From assembly GCF_016464385.1 (NCBI RefSeq), contig NZ_JADMLH010000004.1, forward strand, positions 186,001 to 250,000: a stretch of 64,000 bases of DNA, written 5' to 3'. The number at the start of each line of letters is the position of its first letter. Position 1 is the stretch's first letter. The translations under genes were made by a program, and so were the position numbers. Positions 17,836 to 26,546 of the stretch are shown here, piece after piece. This stretch comes from Nucisporomicrobium flavum (GTDB taxonomy: Bacteria; Actinomycetota; Actinomycetes; Mycobacteriales; Micromonosporaceae). A model generated the notes under the pieces. That model did not search any database. It was not told the DNA's origin and saw only the letters and a list, made by a program, of their open reading frames with translations.

Positions 17836-18464
17836 GCGAACTCGTTCACGGCGAAGTCGTCGCGGTGGCGCCACGCGGCTTCGGTGCGTACGTGGTCCGC
17901 CCGTACCCATTTCAGGACCTTGACCGGGAACTCCTCGGCCGGGATGCGCCCGGCGCTGCGCACCACGAAGCCCTCCGACGTCTCCGGGGTGTGCCGGCGT
18001 GCCCAGGCGGCCCGGGCCTCGCTGAGACTTCCGCCGCGGTAGAGGACGGGCACCACCGGCAGTTCGAGGCGTTGCGCCCAGTCGACCGTGTCGTCCCAGC
18101 CGAGCAGCGTGTCGGTCTCGTCCCAGATGCCGAAGACGATGAACACCCCGGGAAGATCCGTGTACGCGATGCTGCGCCGCGCCCACATCGACTCGCCGCA
18201 GACCCGCCAGTCGTCCGGGATGCGGTACGCCGTCATCGCCCACGACGCCTTCGCCGGCCGGTCCCACGGATGCGTGCCGGAGTCGGGGGAGCGTGCGTAC
18301 ATGGCGTCCCGGGTGAAGGTGAGGTTCCCGCCGTCGAGCTTCTCGGTCACCACCAGCTCACCGTCCAACCAGGACAGGTCCTGCTGCACCTTGTCGTCCG
18401 CGGTGGCGCCGGGGGAGTCGGGCAGGTGGAAAGTCCGCGGATACTTCGCCGCCTGCCCGCTCAT
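17832..18464 (-). CDS. Small RNA ligase (Rnl2-like nucleotidyltransferase domain)
   Basis: 210-residue ATP-dependent RNA ligase-like protein of the covalent nucleotidyltransferase superfamily. Motif I is T-E-K-L-D-G-G with nucleophile K42. Motif IV is S-E-G-F-V-V-R (E164) and motif V is V-K-V-L-K-W (K182, K185). It lacks a C-terminal accessory domain, so it is a minimal version compared with T4 Rnl2 (334 residues). The ATG overlaps the upstream kinase stop as TGATG, which implies coupling. It is the last gene of a three-gene RNA-repair operon. Confidence 0.88.
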   Translation of the reverse strand: MSGQAAKYPRTFHLPDSPGATADDKVQQDLSWLDGELVVTEKLDGGNLTFTRDAMYARSPDSGTHPWDRPAKASWAMTAYRIPDDWRVCGESMWARRSIAYTDLPGVFIVFGIWDETDTLLGWDDTVDWAQRLELPVVPVLYRGGSLSEARAAWARRHTPETSEGFVVRSAGRIPAEEFPVKVLKWVRADHVRTEAAWRHRDDFAVNEFA

Positions 18465-19360
18465 CAGAAGTCCCCCTCCGCCACCTGGAACACGGTCAGT
18501 CCCAGCGCGCGCCACATCCGCACCACCTGCTGCCGGTCGTCGAAGACGCCGACGACCCGCCAGCGGCCGCTGATCTCCCGGTCGAAGATCTCCCGCTTCA
18601 CGATCGCGTCCTTGCGCGAGTCGCCCTCGGGCCGCATGAATAGTCCTTCGTACGGCACCCCGACGTAAAGATCCAGCCAGGCCTCGGTCTCCGGCCGGCA
18701 CACCTCGTCCCGCCCCGAACAGAAGACGATCGTGTTGCCGGCCGCGTGCATCGCCCGGACCGCGTCGATCACCGCCTGGTTGGGCAGGTCCGAACCGACC
18801 CGCGACCAGTCGTACGGGCTGCGCCCGGCCATCAGCGCGACCGTGCCGTCGATGTCCACGAGCACCGCGGCGGGCAGCTCCGGGTCCGGCCGGTAGACGA
18901 GACCGGGCCCACCCCGTTCCACGTACGGCACCGGCAGGGGCAGGTTCCGGCCGGCCAGATACCGCTCGTGCATGCGGCGGATCGCGTCCTCGCCGACCCG
19001 TTCGTCCTCCGGGCGATCGGTGTCGCGCCGGATGCACTCCTCCAACGGCACGTCGGTGAAGTCGTGCACCTCGAACGACGCGTCGAAGCGGGCGGCGAGT
19101 TCCGCCCACTCCCGTACCGTCTTCGCCCGCAGGTTGGTGTCGTCCACGATGACGTCGGCATGCGCGCGCAGCAGCGCCTCGACGGCCGCCCGCTGCGCGT
19201 GCGTCACCTGCCCTTCGGATCTCTGCGTGAACAGGCGTTGCCCGTGCAGCATGCGCCGCAGGTCGTCCCGGTTGACCCGGACGACCTGCGGCTGCAGCTT
19301 GCGCGCGAAGGTGGTCTTGCCGGAGGCGGGCAGCCCCCGGGTGATCAGCAGTCGTGTCAT
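18464..19360 (-). CDS. Polynucleotide 5'-kinase / 3'-phosphatase (T4 Pnkp type)
   Basis: 298-residue bifunctional RNA/DNA end-healing enzyme. The N-terminal kinase has the P-loop G-L-P-A-S-G-K-T at residues 9-16. The C-terminal HAD-type phosphatase starts at D-I-D-G-T (169-173), followed by the motif II-like F-C-S-G-R and the late acidic G-V-F-D-D-R. Domain order and length match T4 polynucleotide kinase (301 residues). Such enzymes convert 2',3'-cyclic phosphate or 3'-phosphate and 5'-OH ends into ligatable ends. It lies 7 bp after the Rnl1-like gene and overlaps the small ligase start by 1 nt. Confidence 0.93.
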   Translation of the reverse strand: MTRLLITRGLPASGKTTFARKLQPQVVRVNRDDLRRMLHGQRLFTQRSEGQVTHAQRAAVEALLRAHADVIVDDTNLRAKTVREWAELAARFDASFEVHDFTDVPLEECIRRDTDRPEDERVGEDAIRRMHERYLAGRNLPLPVPYVERGGPGLVYRPDPELPAAVLVDIDGTVALMAGRSPYDWSRVGSDLPNQAVIDAVRAMHAAGNTIVFCSGRDEVCRPETEAWLDLYVGVPYEGLFMRPEGDSRKDAIVKREIFDREISGRWRVVGVFDDRQQVVRMWRALGLTVFQVAEGDF

Positions 19361-19367
19361 CTCTCGC

Positions 19368-20429
19368 TCACCTGGGTGTCGTGGCGTCGCCCGGCGGCCG
19401 GACGAGCTGCCACAGGCCGGGACGGTAATCCTTGCCGTCGAGGCGCAGGAACAGCGCACCCCGGTTCGGGCTGCGCACGGCCCGGGCCGCGAACTCGCGC
19501 CGGCCCCACCCGCCGGGAAGGTCCGCCACGATCGCCGCGAACTCCTTCTCCACCCCTTCGGCGAGGGCGTCGACGGAGGCGACGAGGTCGCCGGCCACCC
19601 CGAGAACCCACGCGTGGAACTCGTCGGGCAGCGGTTCCGTCAGCGCGTCCAGGTCGCCGCCGGTGGCCAGCACCTCCCAGACCGTACGGGGGGTCAGCCC
19701 GGTCACGAGCCGGTGCAGCCGGACGTACTCGGCGTATTTGATCTTGACGCGCTCGTCGGTGCCGGTGAAGTGCACGACCAGCCCCTCCCGTCCGTCGCGC
19801 GGCGGGGCGGCGAGCGCCTCGGCCAGCGTCGGGTAGGTGAACGACTCCACCACCGGGCCCGGCCAGCCCGGCACGGCGTCCGGCCCGTGGGTGCGTCCGG
19901 TGGCGATCTCCACCGCCCCGAGCAGCACGAGGTCGTCCATCGGCCCGTAGTCGACCACGATCCGGTTGCCGGGGTAGATGATCTCGACGAGCACGGTCAG
20001 GTCCGGGGGCGGCACGAAGTTCGCGTACCGCGTACGCAGGACCTCGGTCGCGTGCAGCGCCTGCGCCGAGGCGAACGACCCCCGGGTCGCGACGGCGTAC
20101 CCGTCCCCGTCCCGGAAGATCACGCCGAGCGAGCCGTCCGCTTTGTCCGTTACGCGCACGGAGGCTTCGGCGCGCAGCGAGGGCGCACGCCCCTCGGTGT
20201 GGTTGAAGAACTTGGGGAAGGGGCGCGCGAGGACCTCGCCGCTGTCCGAGGCGGCGATGAGGCCCCGGCAGGCGAGGGTCACCGGGGTCCAGGCGCCGGC
20301 GTACTGGCAGGCCTCGGTGTAGTTGTAGATCACGTACGGCCGCGACGGGTGACGCTGCATCCGCACGTGCCCGTTGTCGACCGCGGTGGTCAGTTCGACC
20401 GGGTCGAGGACGTCGGCGAGCAGCGTCAT
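19368..20429 (-). CDS. T4 Rnl1-like RNA ligase
   Basis: 353-residue ATP-dependent RNA ligase related to T4 RNA ligase 1, the enzyme that reseals cleaved tRNA anticodon loops. Motif I is T-D-K-A-D-G-S-L with nucleophile K96, very close to the T4 pattern (K-E-D-G-S, K99). Motif III/IIIa-like V-E-I-I-Y-P and motif IV G-R-E-G-L-V-V-H follow, and motif V is R-V-K-I-K-Y. It is the first gene of the repair operon; the start has AGGAAAGGA upstream. It diverges from rpmE across 217 bp. Confidence 0.92.
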   Translation of the reverse strand: MTLLADVLDPVELTTAVDNGHVRMQRHPSRPYVIYNYTEACQYAGAWTPVTLACRGLIAASDSGEVLARPFPKFFNHTEGRAPSLRAEASVRVTDKADGSLGVIFRDGDGYAVATRGSFASAQALHATEVLRTRYANFVPPPDLTVLVEIIYPGNRIVVDYGPMDDLVLLGAVEIATGRTHGPDAVPGWPGPVVESFTYPTLAEALAAPPRDGREGLVVHFTGTDERVKIKYAEYVRLHRLVTGLTPRTVWEVLATGGDLDALTEPLPDEFHAWVLGVAGDLVASVDALAEGVEKEFAAIVADLPGGWGRREFAARAVRSPNRGALFLRLDGKDYRPGLWQLVRPPGDATTPR

Positions 20430-20646
20430 GGCGCAGTCCTTTCCTGGTGGGAATGCCTGGAGGGGCGCTCACGTTATCCAGGGCGGACCGGTCGACGCCT
20501 CCTGATTTCTGATCAGGGGGTACGGCATGGCAGACTGGTCCATCGGCCAGCAAAGGTTCCGGTTCACGCTCGAGTCGTCCGCCCTGGCGGGGCGACGGTG
20601 CTGACGGCGACCCGGCGACCCGTTCATCGAGAGGGACCGAGAAGAC
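20430..20646. promoter_or_regulatory. Divergent spacer between RNA-repair operon and rpmE
   Basis: No gene is visible. A hairpin CCTCCTGAT-TTCTG-ATCAGGGGG (20498-20520, one T-G pair) lies 69 bp before the Rnl1-like start, read on the minus strand. It could be an operator or a leader structure of the repair operon. Both divergent promoters must lie here, but I cannot place -35/-10 boxes with confidence. Confidence 0.35.
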
Positions 20647-20871
20647 ATGAAGAGCGGAATCCACCCGGAGTACACGACCACCGAGGTCGTCTGCTCCTGC
20701 GGCAGCACGTTCACGACCCGCAGCACCGCCAAGGGCGGCGAGATCCGCGTCGAGACCTGCAGCGCCTGCCACCCGTTCTACACGGGCAAGCAGCGCGTGC
20801 TGGACACCGCGGGCCGGGTCGCCAAGTTCCAGGCGAAGTACGCCAAGGTCAACGCGAGCAAGAAGAAGTAA
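20647..20871 (+). CDS. rpmE: 50S ribosomal protein L31, zinc-binding type
   Basis: 74-residue large-subunit protein. The four zinc-ligand cysteines are present: C16 and C18 in V-C-S-C-G, and C38 and C41 in [11 protein letters not shown]. This marks it as the zinc-containing (C+) paralogue. The C-terminus is Lys-rich (N-A-S-K-K-K). The rho-rpmE-prfA order is widespread in bacteria; here the RNA-repair genes and nitric oxide synthase sit between rho and rpmE. Confidence 0.96.
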   Translation: MKSGIHPEYTTTEVVCSCGSTFTTRSTAKGGEIRVETCSACHPFYTGKQRVLDTAGRVAKFQAKYAKVNASKKK

Positions 20872-20879
20872 CTGCCTCG

Positions 20880-20917
20880 ACGGCGCCCGGTTCCCGCAGT
20901 GCGGGGCCGGGCGCCGT
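20880..20917 (+). terminator. GC-rich hairpin between rpmE and prfA
   Basis: GGCGCCCGG at 20882-20890 pairs with CCGGGCGCC at 20907-20915, with flanking C-G and A-T pairs and an inner CCGCAGTGCGG. There is no clear U-run after it. It may be a weak terminator or a processing/attenuation structure that lowers prfA expression relative to L31. Confidence 0.45.
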
Positions 20918-20935
20918 TGGTATGTGGGGAGAATT

Positions 20936-22027
20936 GTGAGCAACGACCGGCTGACCACGCTGCTGGACGAGTACGCGCAGCTCGAGAAGCAGATGGAGGA
21001 CCCTTCCATCCACGCCGACCAGGCCCTGGTGCGCCGGGTCGGGCGCCGCTTCGCCGAGCTGGCGCCGCTGTACGCCGCCCACACCGAGCTGGAGGCGGCC
21101 CGTGCCGACCTCGCCGCGGCGAAGGAGCTGGCCGCCGAGGACCCCTCGTTCGCCGGTGAGGTGGAGGCGGTCGCCGCCGTGCTGCCCGCGCTGGAGGAGA
21201 AGCTCGGCGAGATGCTGATCCCCCGGGACCCGCACGACGCCAAGGACGTCATCGTCGAGATCAAGGCGGGCGAGGGCGGTCAGGAGTCCGCGCTGTTCGC
21301 CGGCGACCTGCTGCGCATGTACACCCGGTACGCGGAGCGCCACGGCTGGACGGTCGAGGTCATCGACGCGCAGGAGTCCGACCTGGGCGGCGTCAAGGAC
21401 GTCTCCGTCGCGGTGAAGACCAAGGGCATGCCCGAGGGCGGCCACGGCGTCTGGTCGCGGCTGAAGTGGGAGGGTGGCGTGCACCGCGTCCAGCGGGTGC
21501 CGGTCACCGAGTCGCAGGGCCGCATCCACACGTCGGCCGCCGGGGTGCTGGTGCTGCCCGAGGCCGAGGACGTCGACGTGCACATCGACCCGGGCGACAT
21601 CCGGGTGGACGTGTTCCGCTCGTCCGGCCCGGGCGGCCAGTCGGTCAACACGACCGACTCCGCGGTGCGGATCACCCACCTGCCCACGGGCATCGTGGTG
21701 AGCTGCCAGAACGAGAAGAGCCAGCTGCAGAACCGCGAGCAGGCGATGCGCATCCTGCGGGCCCGGCTGCTGGCCGCGGCGCAGGAGCAGGCCGACGCGG
21801 CCGCGTCCGACGCCCGCAAGGCACAGGTACGCACGGTGGACCGCTCGGAGCGGATCCGGACGTACAACTTCCCGCAGAACCGGATCACCGACCACCGCAT
21901 CGGCTACACCGCGTACAACCTGGATCTGGTGCTGGGCGGGGAGCTGGACGCGGTGCTGGACGCGCTGGCCGAGGCCGACCGGGCCGCGCGGCTCGCCGGC
22001 GACACGGAGATCAGCCGACGTCCGTGA
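20936..22027 (+). CDS. prfA: Peptide chain release factor 1
   Basis: Recognises UAA and UAG stop codons and triggers peptide release. The 363-residue product has the catalytic G-G-Q at residues 233-235 in [11 protein letters not shown]. Gln in this motif is the target of the PrmC methylase encoded 3 kb downstream. I chose the GTG at 20936 preceded by GTGGGGAG; an in-frame ATG four codons earlier lies over that site. The 3' end overlaps the convergent propeller gene by 17 nt. Confidence 0.96.
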   Translation: MSNDRLTTLLDEYAQLEKQMEDPSIHADQALVRRVGRRFAELAPLYAAHTELEAARADLAAAKELAAEDPSFAGEVEAVAAVLPALEEKLGEMLIPRDPHDAKDVIVEIKAGEGGQESALFAGDLLRMYTRYAERHGWTVEVIDAQESDLGGVKDVSVAVKTKGMPEGGHGVWSRLKWEGGVHRVQRVPVTESQGRIHTSAAGVLVLPEAEDVDVHIDPGDIRVDVFRSSGPGGQSVNTTDSAVRITHLPTGIVVSCQNEKSQLQNREQAMRILRARLLAAAQEQADAAASDARKAQVRTVDRSERIRTYNFPQNRITDHRIGYTAYNLDLVLGGELDAVLDALAEADRAARLAGDTEISRRP

Positions 22028-23357
22028 CCGCCAGGCGCCCGTCGGCGGCGGTCACGCAGGCGAGGATCGTCGCCGCGCTCTGACAGCTGTTGTCGGAGAT
22101 CGCGCCGATGGTGCCGAGCAGCCGCACCTGGTGGGTGCGCGCGTCCAGCCGGCTGACGGCCATCCGCCCCGCGGGTTCCTGGGTGCGGGCCAGCAGGTAC
22201 GGCATGTCGGTCCGCGACGTGAAGTCCCACACCAGGTTCGCCGTGCCCAGGTCGGCGATGTCCCGGCCGCTGCCCGCGTCGATCACCGCGCGCCGGCTGC
22301 CGTTCTCCCGGTCGACCACGAGCAGCCCGCCGCTCATCGGGAACACGTTGGCCGCGTCGGGTCGGCTCCAGCGCAGCGTGCCGGTCGCCCGGTCGTAGCC
22401 GGAGGTGCCCCGCGGCGTGCTGACGCACAGGACCGGTCCGCAGCCGGTGAAGCCGCCGTACGACCGCTCGTCGACCCGCCACAGCTCGTGCAGCGTCTCG
22501 GTGTCGTACGCGCTGACCGTCCCGCGCTGGTCGGCGACGTTCTCGAGGTACAGCGTGTGCCCGTCGACGGTGAGGTTCGTGTAGGTGCCGTCCTCGCGGT
22601 CCTGCCGGCTCCAGGGCAGCCGCCCGCTCGCCACCTCACGCCCGTCGGCGAGCGCGTACACCGTCGCGGCGCCCGTACCGGTGACCGTGACGAGCCGGTC
22701 GGAGCCGCCGCCGAGCCAGCCGCCGGACACCCAGGTCTCGAGGCCGCCACCCGGGCGGGTCCAGAGCTCGGAGCCGTCGCGCAGCCGGACCACCCGCAGC
22801 GTCCGCGCGGAGGAGCCGTCGTCGTTCCACTCCGCGAGCAGCACCAGGCCGCCCGCCGAGGCCGAGAAGTCCCCGGGCCGGCGCCACAGCTGCCGCCCGG
22901 TGGCGGAGTCCACGGCGACGGTCCGGCGGGTGAACTGGCGGAAGATCTGGCTGCCGTCGGTGTCCTCGACCTGCACGGTGGCGTCGTCGGCGGGCAGCAG
23001 CATCACGCCGGACTCCACCGCGCCGACCCAGGACGCGCCGCCCAGCTCGGTGCTGGACCAGAGAACCTCGCCGGTGTGGCTGGCGTACGCGGTGAGCCTG
23101 CCGTCCATGGAGCTGAGCACGTACACGACTTCCGGGGTGACGGTGAAGCCGTCGCTGCCGTCGCGGAACGGCACGGTGAAGAGCTGCCGCGGGGCGTGCG
23201 AGACGGGCAGCGCGGAGGCCGTCACGCCGAAGAGGCAGAGCACCGCGAGCGCGGCCAGCAGCACCCGGCGGACGTCGCCGTGCCGGATCGGGCGCGCGAC
23301 CGTCTCGAGCGGCTGGTCGCCGGCGTCCGTGACGAGTCCGAGCTCGATGACCCCCAT
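22011..23357 (-). CDS. Membrane-anchored PQQ-like beta-propeller protein
   Basis: 448-residue protein. A cytoplasmic N-terminus of about 30 residues is followed by one hydrophobic segment (about 31-52) and an extracytoplasmic repeat region. The repeats are of the form L-x-A-x-D-x-x-T-G-x-x-L-W, for example [23 protein letters not shown] and [10 protein letters not shown]. These are the blades of a PQQ-dehydrogenase-like propeller. No catalytic residues can be assigned, so a scaffold or sensing role is more likely than an enzyme. It sits on the opposite strand between prfA and prmC. Confidence 0.75.
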   Translation of the reverse strand: MGVIELGLVTDAGDQPLETVARPIRHGDVRRVLLAALAVLCLFGVTASALPVSHAPRQLFTVPFRDGSDGFTVTPEVVYVLSSMDGRLTAYASHTGEVLWSSTELGGASWVGAVESGVMLLPADDATVQVEDTDGSQIFRQFTRRTVAVDSATGRQLWRRPGDFSASAGGLVLLAEWNDDGSSARTLRVVRLRDGSELWTRPGGGLETWVSGGWLGGGSDRLVTVTGTGAATVYALADGREVASGRLPWSRQDREDGTYTNLTVDGHTLYLENVADQRGTVSAYDTETLHELWRVDERSYGGFTGCGPVLCVSTPRGTSGYDRATGTLRWSRPDAANVFPMSGGLLVVDRENGSRRAVIDAGSGRDIADLGTANLVWDFTSRTDMPYLLARTQEPAGRMAVSRLDARTHQVRLLGTIGAISDNSCQSAATILACVTAADGRLAVTDVG

Positions 23358-23382
23358 GGCGGAAGCGTAGGGGTTGCGCAGC

Positions 23383-24888
23383 TCAGGCGGGGGTCCGGTT
23401 GGCCGCCGCGGCGGCGAGCGCGGCGCTGAGGCTGCGCGTGCTGGGTCCCACCTCGGACCAGCCGGCCGCCAGTCCGATCGGCGTGCCGGGGACCAGGACC
23501 TGCCAGTTCTCGCCCGCGGCGGCGGCGCTGATGCGCCGGGACACCTCCGCGGCCTGGGCGGTGCCGGCGCCGGGCAGCACCACGACGAACTCGTCGCCGG
23601 CGAAGCGGGCCACGAAGTCGCCGCGGCGCATCACGCGGTTCAGCACGCCGGCGATGCGCTGCAGCACCAGGTCGCCGCAGTGCCGCCCGTGGCGCGCGTT
23701 CACCGCGCTGAAGCCGATCAGGTCGCAGACGCCGATCGCCGCGCGCTCGCCGCGGGCCAGCATGGCGGTCACGTACCGCTCGAGCTGGCGGCGGTTGGGC
23801 AGGCCGGTCAGCGGGTCGGTGAGGGTCTCGTCGCCGTACCGGCCGGCGTCGCGGTGGGTCTCCTGGGCGTCGAGGCGGGCCGCGACCCCGTCCAGGTAGC
23901 CGTCGCGGAGCCGGTCGATGCGCTGGGCGGCGAGGCGGAACGCGTACCGGTCGGCGGTGTGTGCGGCCTCGTGGTCGCCGGCGGTGGCGAGGCAGATGCT
24001 GCGCAGCCGGGCCGGCTCCGCGGGGCCCAGGATCTCGGGGGAGACCGGCACCGAGTCGAGCTTGCGCAACGCCTCGGTGGGCCGGTCGGCGGCGATGTCG
24101 AGGCAGACGCCGGCGAGATGGCGCAGGTCCCGGGAGCGGACGCTGTCGCCGCCGCCTCTGAGCAGGTCGCTGACGGCGGTCTGGGTCTGCTCGCCGAGGG
24201 CGGCGCGACGGGCCAGGGCGTACCCGTAGACCGGGCGGCTGCTGGGCCGCAGCCGGTTCTCGGCGCCGGTGGCGACGTAGCGGGTCAGCTCCGCGTCGAT
24301 GTCGCGCAGCACCCGCAGGCAGCCGTCGGTGTCGCCCTGGTGGTCGAGGGCGACCGCGTTGCGCAGCCGGATGCCGGGCGCCGCGAACAGCTCCGGGGCC
24401 ATTCCGGCCGCCGCGCCGACCTGCCGGGCCTGCTCGATCGCGGTGAGCGCGTGGCCGTGGAAGCCGAGGTACGAATACGCCATGGCGAGGTCGTGCCAGC
24501 CCCACGCGGTCTCGCTGTCGCCGTCGGGCACCGCCGCGAGCGCGCGGGACGCCTGGACCAGGTGGGTGACGCCCCGGTCGAGGGCGCTCTGCAGGTGGGC
24601 GCCGAGCGCCGCGAAGGCGTGCATCTGCCCGCGCAGGTACGGGTCGGAGGTCTCGTGCACCGCGTTGGAGGCGAGCGTCATGGCGGTGGCGAACTCGGCC
24701 ACCCGGCCCAGGTTGATGAGCGCGCCGAACCGCTGAACCAGCGCGTACGCCCGGGTGAGCGGGTCCGTGGTGACCTCGAGGACCTTGTCGAGGATGGTCA
24801 GCGCCTCGGCGGAGCGGCCGCCCTGCTGGAGCTCACCCGCCCGGCGCAGGTCGTCCACGCAATCCGGTAGCTGGTCCAACCAGGTCAT
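23383..24888 (-). CDS. TPR-like helical protein with C-terminal GGDEF domain
   Basis: 501-residue cytoplasmic protein. The N-terminal 320 residues are all helical with repeat-like spacing, as in TPR proteins. The GGDEF domain begins at D-P-L-T-G-L-P-N-R-R. The signature reads A-G-D-E-F at 430-434 instead of G-G-D-E-F, and the upstream metal and substrate region reads D-L-I-G-F-S-A-V-N rather than D-x-D-x-F-K-x-x-N-D. Cyclic di-GMP synthase activity is therefore uncertain. No transmembrane segment or EAL domain is present. A longer start at 24933 is possible. It diverges from prmC. Confidence 0.82.
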   Translation of the reverse strand: MTWLDQLPDCVDDLRRAGELQQGGRSAEALTILDKVLEVTTDPLTRAYALVQRFGALINLGRVAEFATAMTLASNAVHETSDPYLRGQMHAFAALGAHLQSALDRGVTHLVQASRALAAVPDGDSETAWGWHDLAMAYSYLGFHGHALTAIEQARQVGAAAGMAPELFAAPGIRLRNAVALDHQGDTDGCLRVLRDIDAELTRYVATGAENRLRPSSRPVYGYALARRAALGEQTQTAVSDLLRGGGDSVRSRDLRHLAGVCLDIAADRPTEALRKLDSVPVSPEILGPAEPARLRSICLATAGDHEAAHTADRYAFRLAAQRIDRLRDGYLDGVAARLDAQETHRDAGRYGDETLTDPLTGLPNRRQLERYVTAMLARGERAAIGVCDLIGFSAVNARHGRHCGDLVLQRIAGVLNRVMRRGDFVARFAGDEFVVVLPGAGTAQAAEVSRRISAAAAGENWQVLVPGTPIGLAAGWSEVGPSTRSLSAALAAAAANRTPA

Positions 24889-24986
24889 GAGACCGCCACG
24901 GCCATTCAGGCCCCTCCTGCCGGCGCCGTTCATCGATCGGAGACCCGGCCGGTCACCGTCGCGAGACGACGCACCATGATTATGCC

Positions 24987-25862
24987 GTGACACTCGCGCA
25001 CGAACACCCCTCCGAGGGCACGGACCGTCCCCGCCTGGCACCCGCCCTGGCAAAGGGGACAGACCGGCTCGCGGCGGCGGGGATCGAATCGCCGCGGGTC
25101 GATGCCGAACTGCTCGCCGCGCACGTGCTCGGGATCGGCCGTGGCCGATTGCTGCTCGTGGACGCCGTCCGCGGTGCGGAGCTGCGCCGGTTCGAGGAGC
25201 TGATCGAGCAGCGGGCGCGCCGGATCCCGTTGCAGCACCTGCTCGGCACGGCCGCCTTCCGGCACCTGGACCTCGCCGTGGGGGAGGGCGTCTTCGTGCC
25301 GCGGCCCGAGACGGAACTGCTCGCCGGATGGGGCATCGAACACACCGCGCCGGGCGCCACGGTCGTCGATCTGTGCAGCGGCACGGGTGCGCTGGCCCTG
25401 ACCGTGGCGGATGAGGCCGAGCCGGGGCTCGTGGTGGCCGTGGAGCGTTCCGCCGAGGCGTCGGTCTATCTGCGGCGCAACGCCGCGGCCTTTCCCCGGG
25501 TACGGGTCGTCCAGGCCGATGTGACCGCCCCCGACCTCCTCGACGAGCTGGTCGGGCAGGTCGACGTGCTGCTGTGCAACCCGCCGTACGTGCCGGAGGG
25601 GACGCCCGTGCCGCCGGAGGTCGCCGACCACGATCCGGCCGAGGCGGTGTTCGGCGGCGCGGACGGGCTGAGCGTGATCCGGCCGGTGATCGGGCGCGCC
25701 GCGGAGCTGCTGCGCCCCGGCGGCGTGGTGGGCATCGAGCACGACGACGTGCACGGTTCGGCCGTACCCGATCTCCTGCGGGCGGACGGCCGCTTCACGG
25801 ACGTCGCGGCGCACCGGGACCTCGCGGGCCGCCCGCGCTTCGCGACGGCCCGCCGGGCCTGA
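24987..25862 (+). CDS. prmC: Release factor glutamine methyltransferase
   Basis: SAM-dependent methylase that modifies the GGQ glutamine of release factors. The 291-residue product has an N-terminal helical domain, the SAM motif V-V-D-L-C-S-G-T-G-A-L and the catalytic N-P-P-Y at 198-201. The start is a GTG. In many actinobacteria it follows prfA directly; here two minus-strand genes come between them. A YrdC-family gene follows 34 bp downstream, which is the usual prmC-sua5 pairing. Confidence 0.94.
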   Translation: MTLAHEHPSEGTDRPRLAPALAKGTDRLAAAGIESPRVDAELLAAHVLGIGRGRLLLVDAVRGAELRRFEELIEQRARRIPLQHLLGTAAFRHLDLAVGEGVFVPRPETELLAGWGIEHTAPGATVVDLCSGTGALALTVADEAEPGLVVAVERSAEASVYLRRNAAAFPRVRVVQADVTAPDLLDELVGQVDVLLCNPPYVPEGTPVPPEVADHDPAEAVFGGADGLSVIRPVIGRAAELLRPGGVVGIEHDDVHGSAVPDLLRADGRFTDVAAHRDLAGRPRFATARRA

Positions 25863-25896
25863 CGGCGATGGCGGGCACCATGGCAGACTGCATCTC

Positions 25897-26544
25897 GTGA
25901 TGCTCTACGACTGTCGGGCCGTGGCCGAGCGGGATCGCGGCATCGCCGCGGCCGTCGAGGCGGTCAAGAGCGGCGAGCTCGTCGTCATGCCCACCGACAC
26001 CGTGTACGGGGTCGGCGCGGACGCGTTCACGCCGCATGCCGTCACCGCGCTGCAGAACGCCCGCGGGGTGGACCGGCGCGTGCCGCCGCCGGTGCTGGTC
26101 GGCTCCCGCCACACGCTGGACGGGCTCGTGTATTCGCTGCCCAAGGCGGCACGCGAGCTGGCCGACGCGTTCTGGCCGGGCGCGCTGACCATCCTCGTCG
26201 AGCACTCGCCCAGCCTGCAGTGGGACCTGGGCGAGACCGGCGGGCGGGTGGCGGTGCGGATGCCGCTGCACCCGGTCGCGCTGGAGGTGCTGCGTGAGGT
26301 CGGCCCGATGGCCGTCACCACCGCGAACAAGGCCGGGCAGGCAGCGCCGGTCACGGCCGAGGAAGCACGCGACCAGCTGGAGTACGCGGTCCGCATCTAC
26401 CTCGAGGCCGGGGTGGCCCACGATCCGGCGCCCAGCACGATCGTCGACGTGAGCGGCGAGGTGCCGCGCGTGCTGCGCAACGGCGCGCTGCCGTACGAGA
26501 AGCTCCGCGACGTCGTCCCCGACCTGCTGCCCGCGGGGTCCTGA
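25897..26544 (+). CDS. Short YrdC/Sua5-family protein (TsaC-like)
   Basis: 215-residue YrdC-fold protein without the C-terminal Sua5 domain. It has the family motif P-T-D-T-V-Y-G-V-G-A-D-A-F and late T-T-A-N-K-A-G and P-S-T-I-V-D-V. The usual Lys-x-Arg nucleotide-binding motif (A-K-G-R-G-R-D in many actinobacterial members) reads A-R-G-V-D-R-R here, so the conserved Lys is changed. It may still make threonylcarbamoyl-AMP for t6A modification, but the full-length paralogue downstream is the safer candidate. The start is GTG then ATG. It lies 2 bp from the phosphatase gene. Confidence 0.85.
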   Translation: MMLYDCRAVAERDRGIAAAVEAVKSGELVVMPTDTVYGVGADAFTPHAVTALQNARGVDRRVPPPVLVGSRHTLDGLVYSLPKAARELADAFWPGALTILVEHSPSLQWDLGETGGRVAVRMPLHPVALEVLREVGPMAVTTANKAGQAAPVTAEEARDQLEYAVRIYLEAGVAHDPAPSTIVDVSGEVPRVLRNGALPYEKLRDVVPDLLPAGS

Positions 26545-26546
26545 CC

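Noticed and set aside
20430..20646. tRNA gene or small ORF in the spacer
   Set aside because: No cloverleaf pattern or plausible coding frame was found; only a hairpin at 20498-20520 stands out. I also saw no tRNA or rRNA gene elsewhere in the window.
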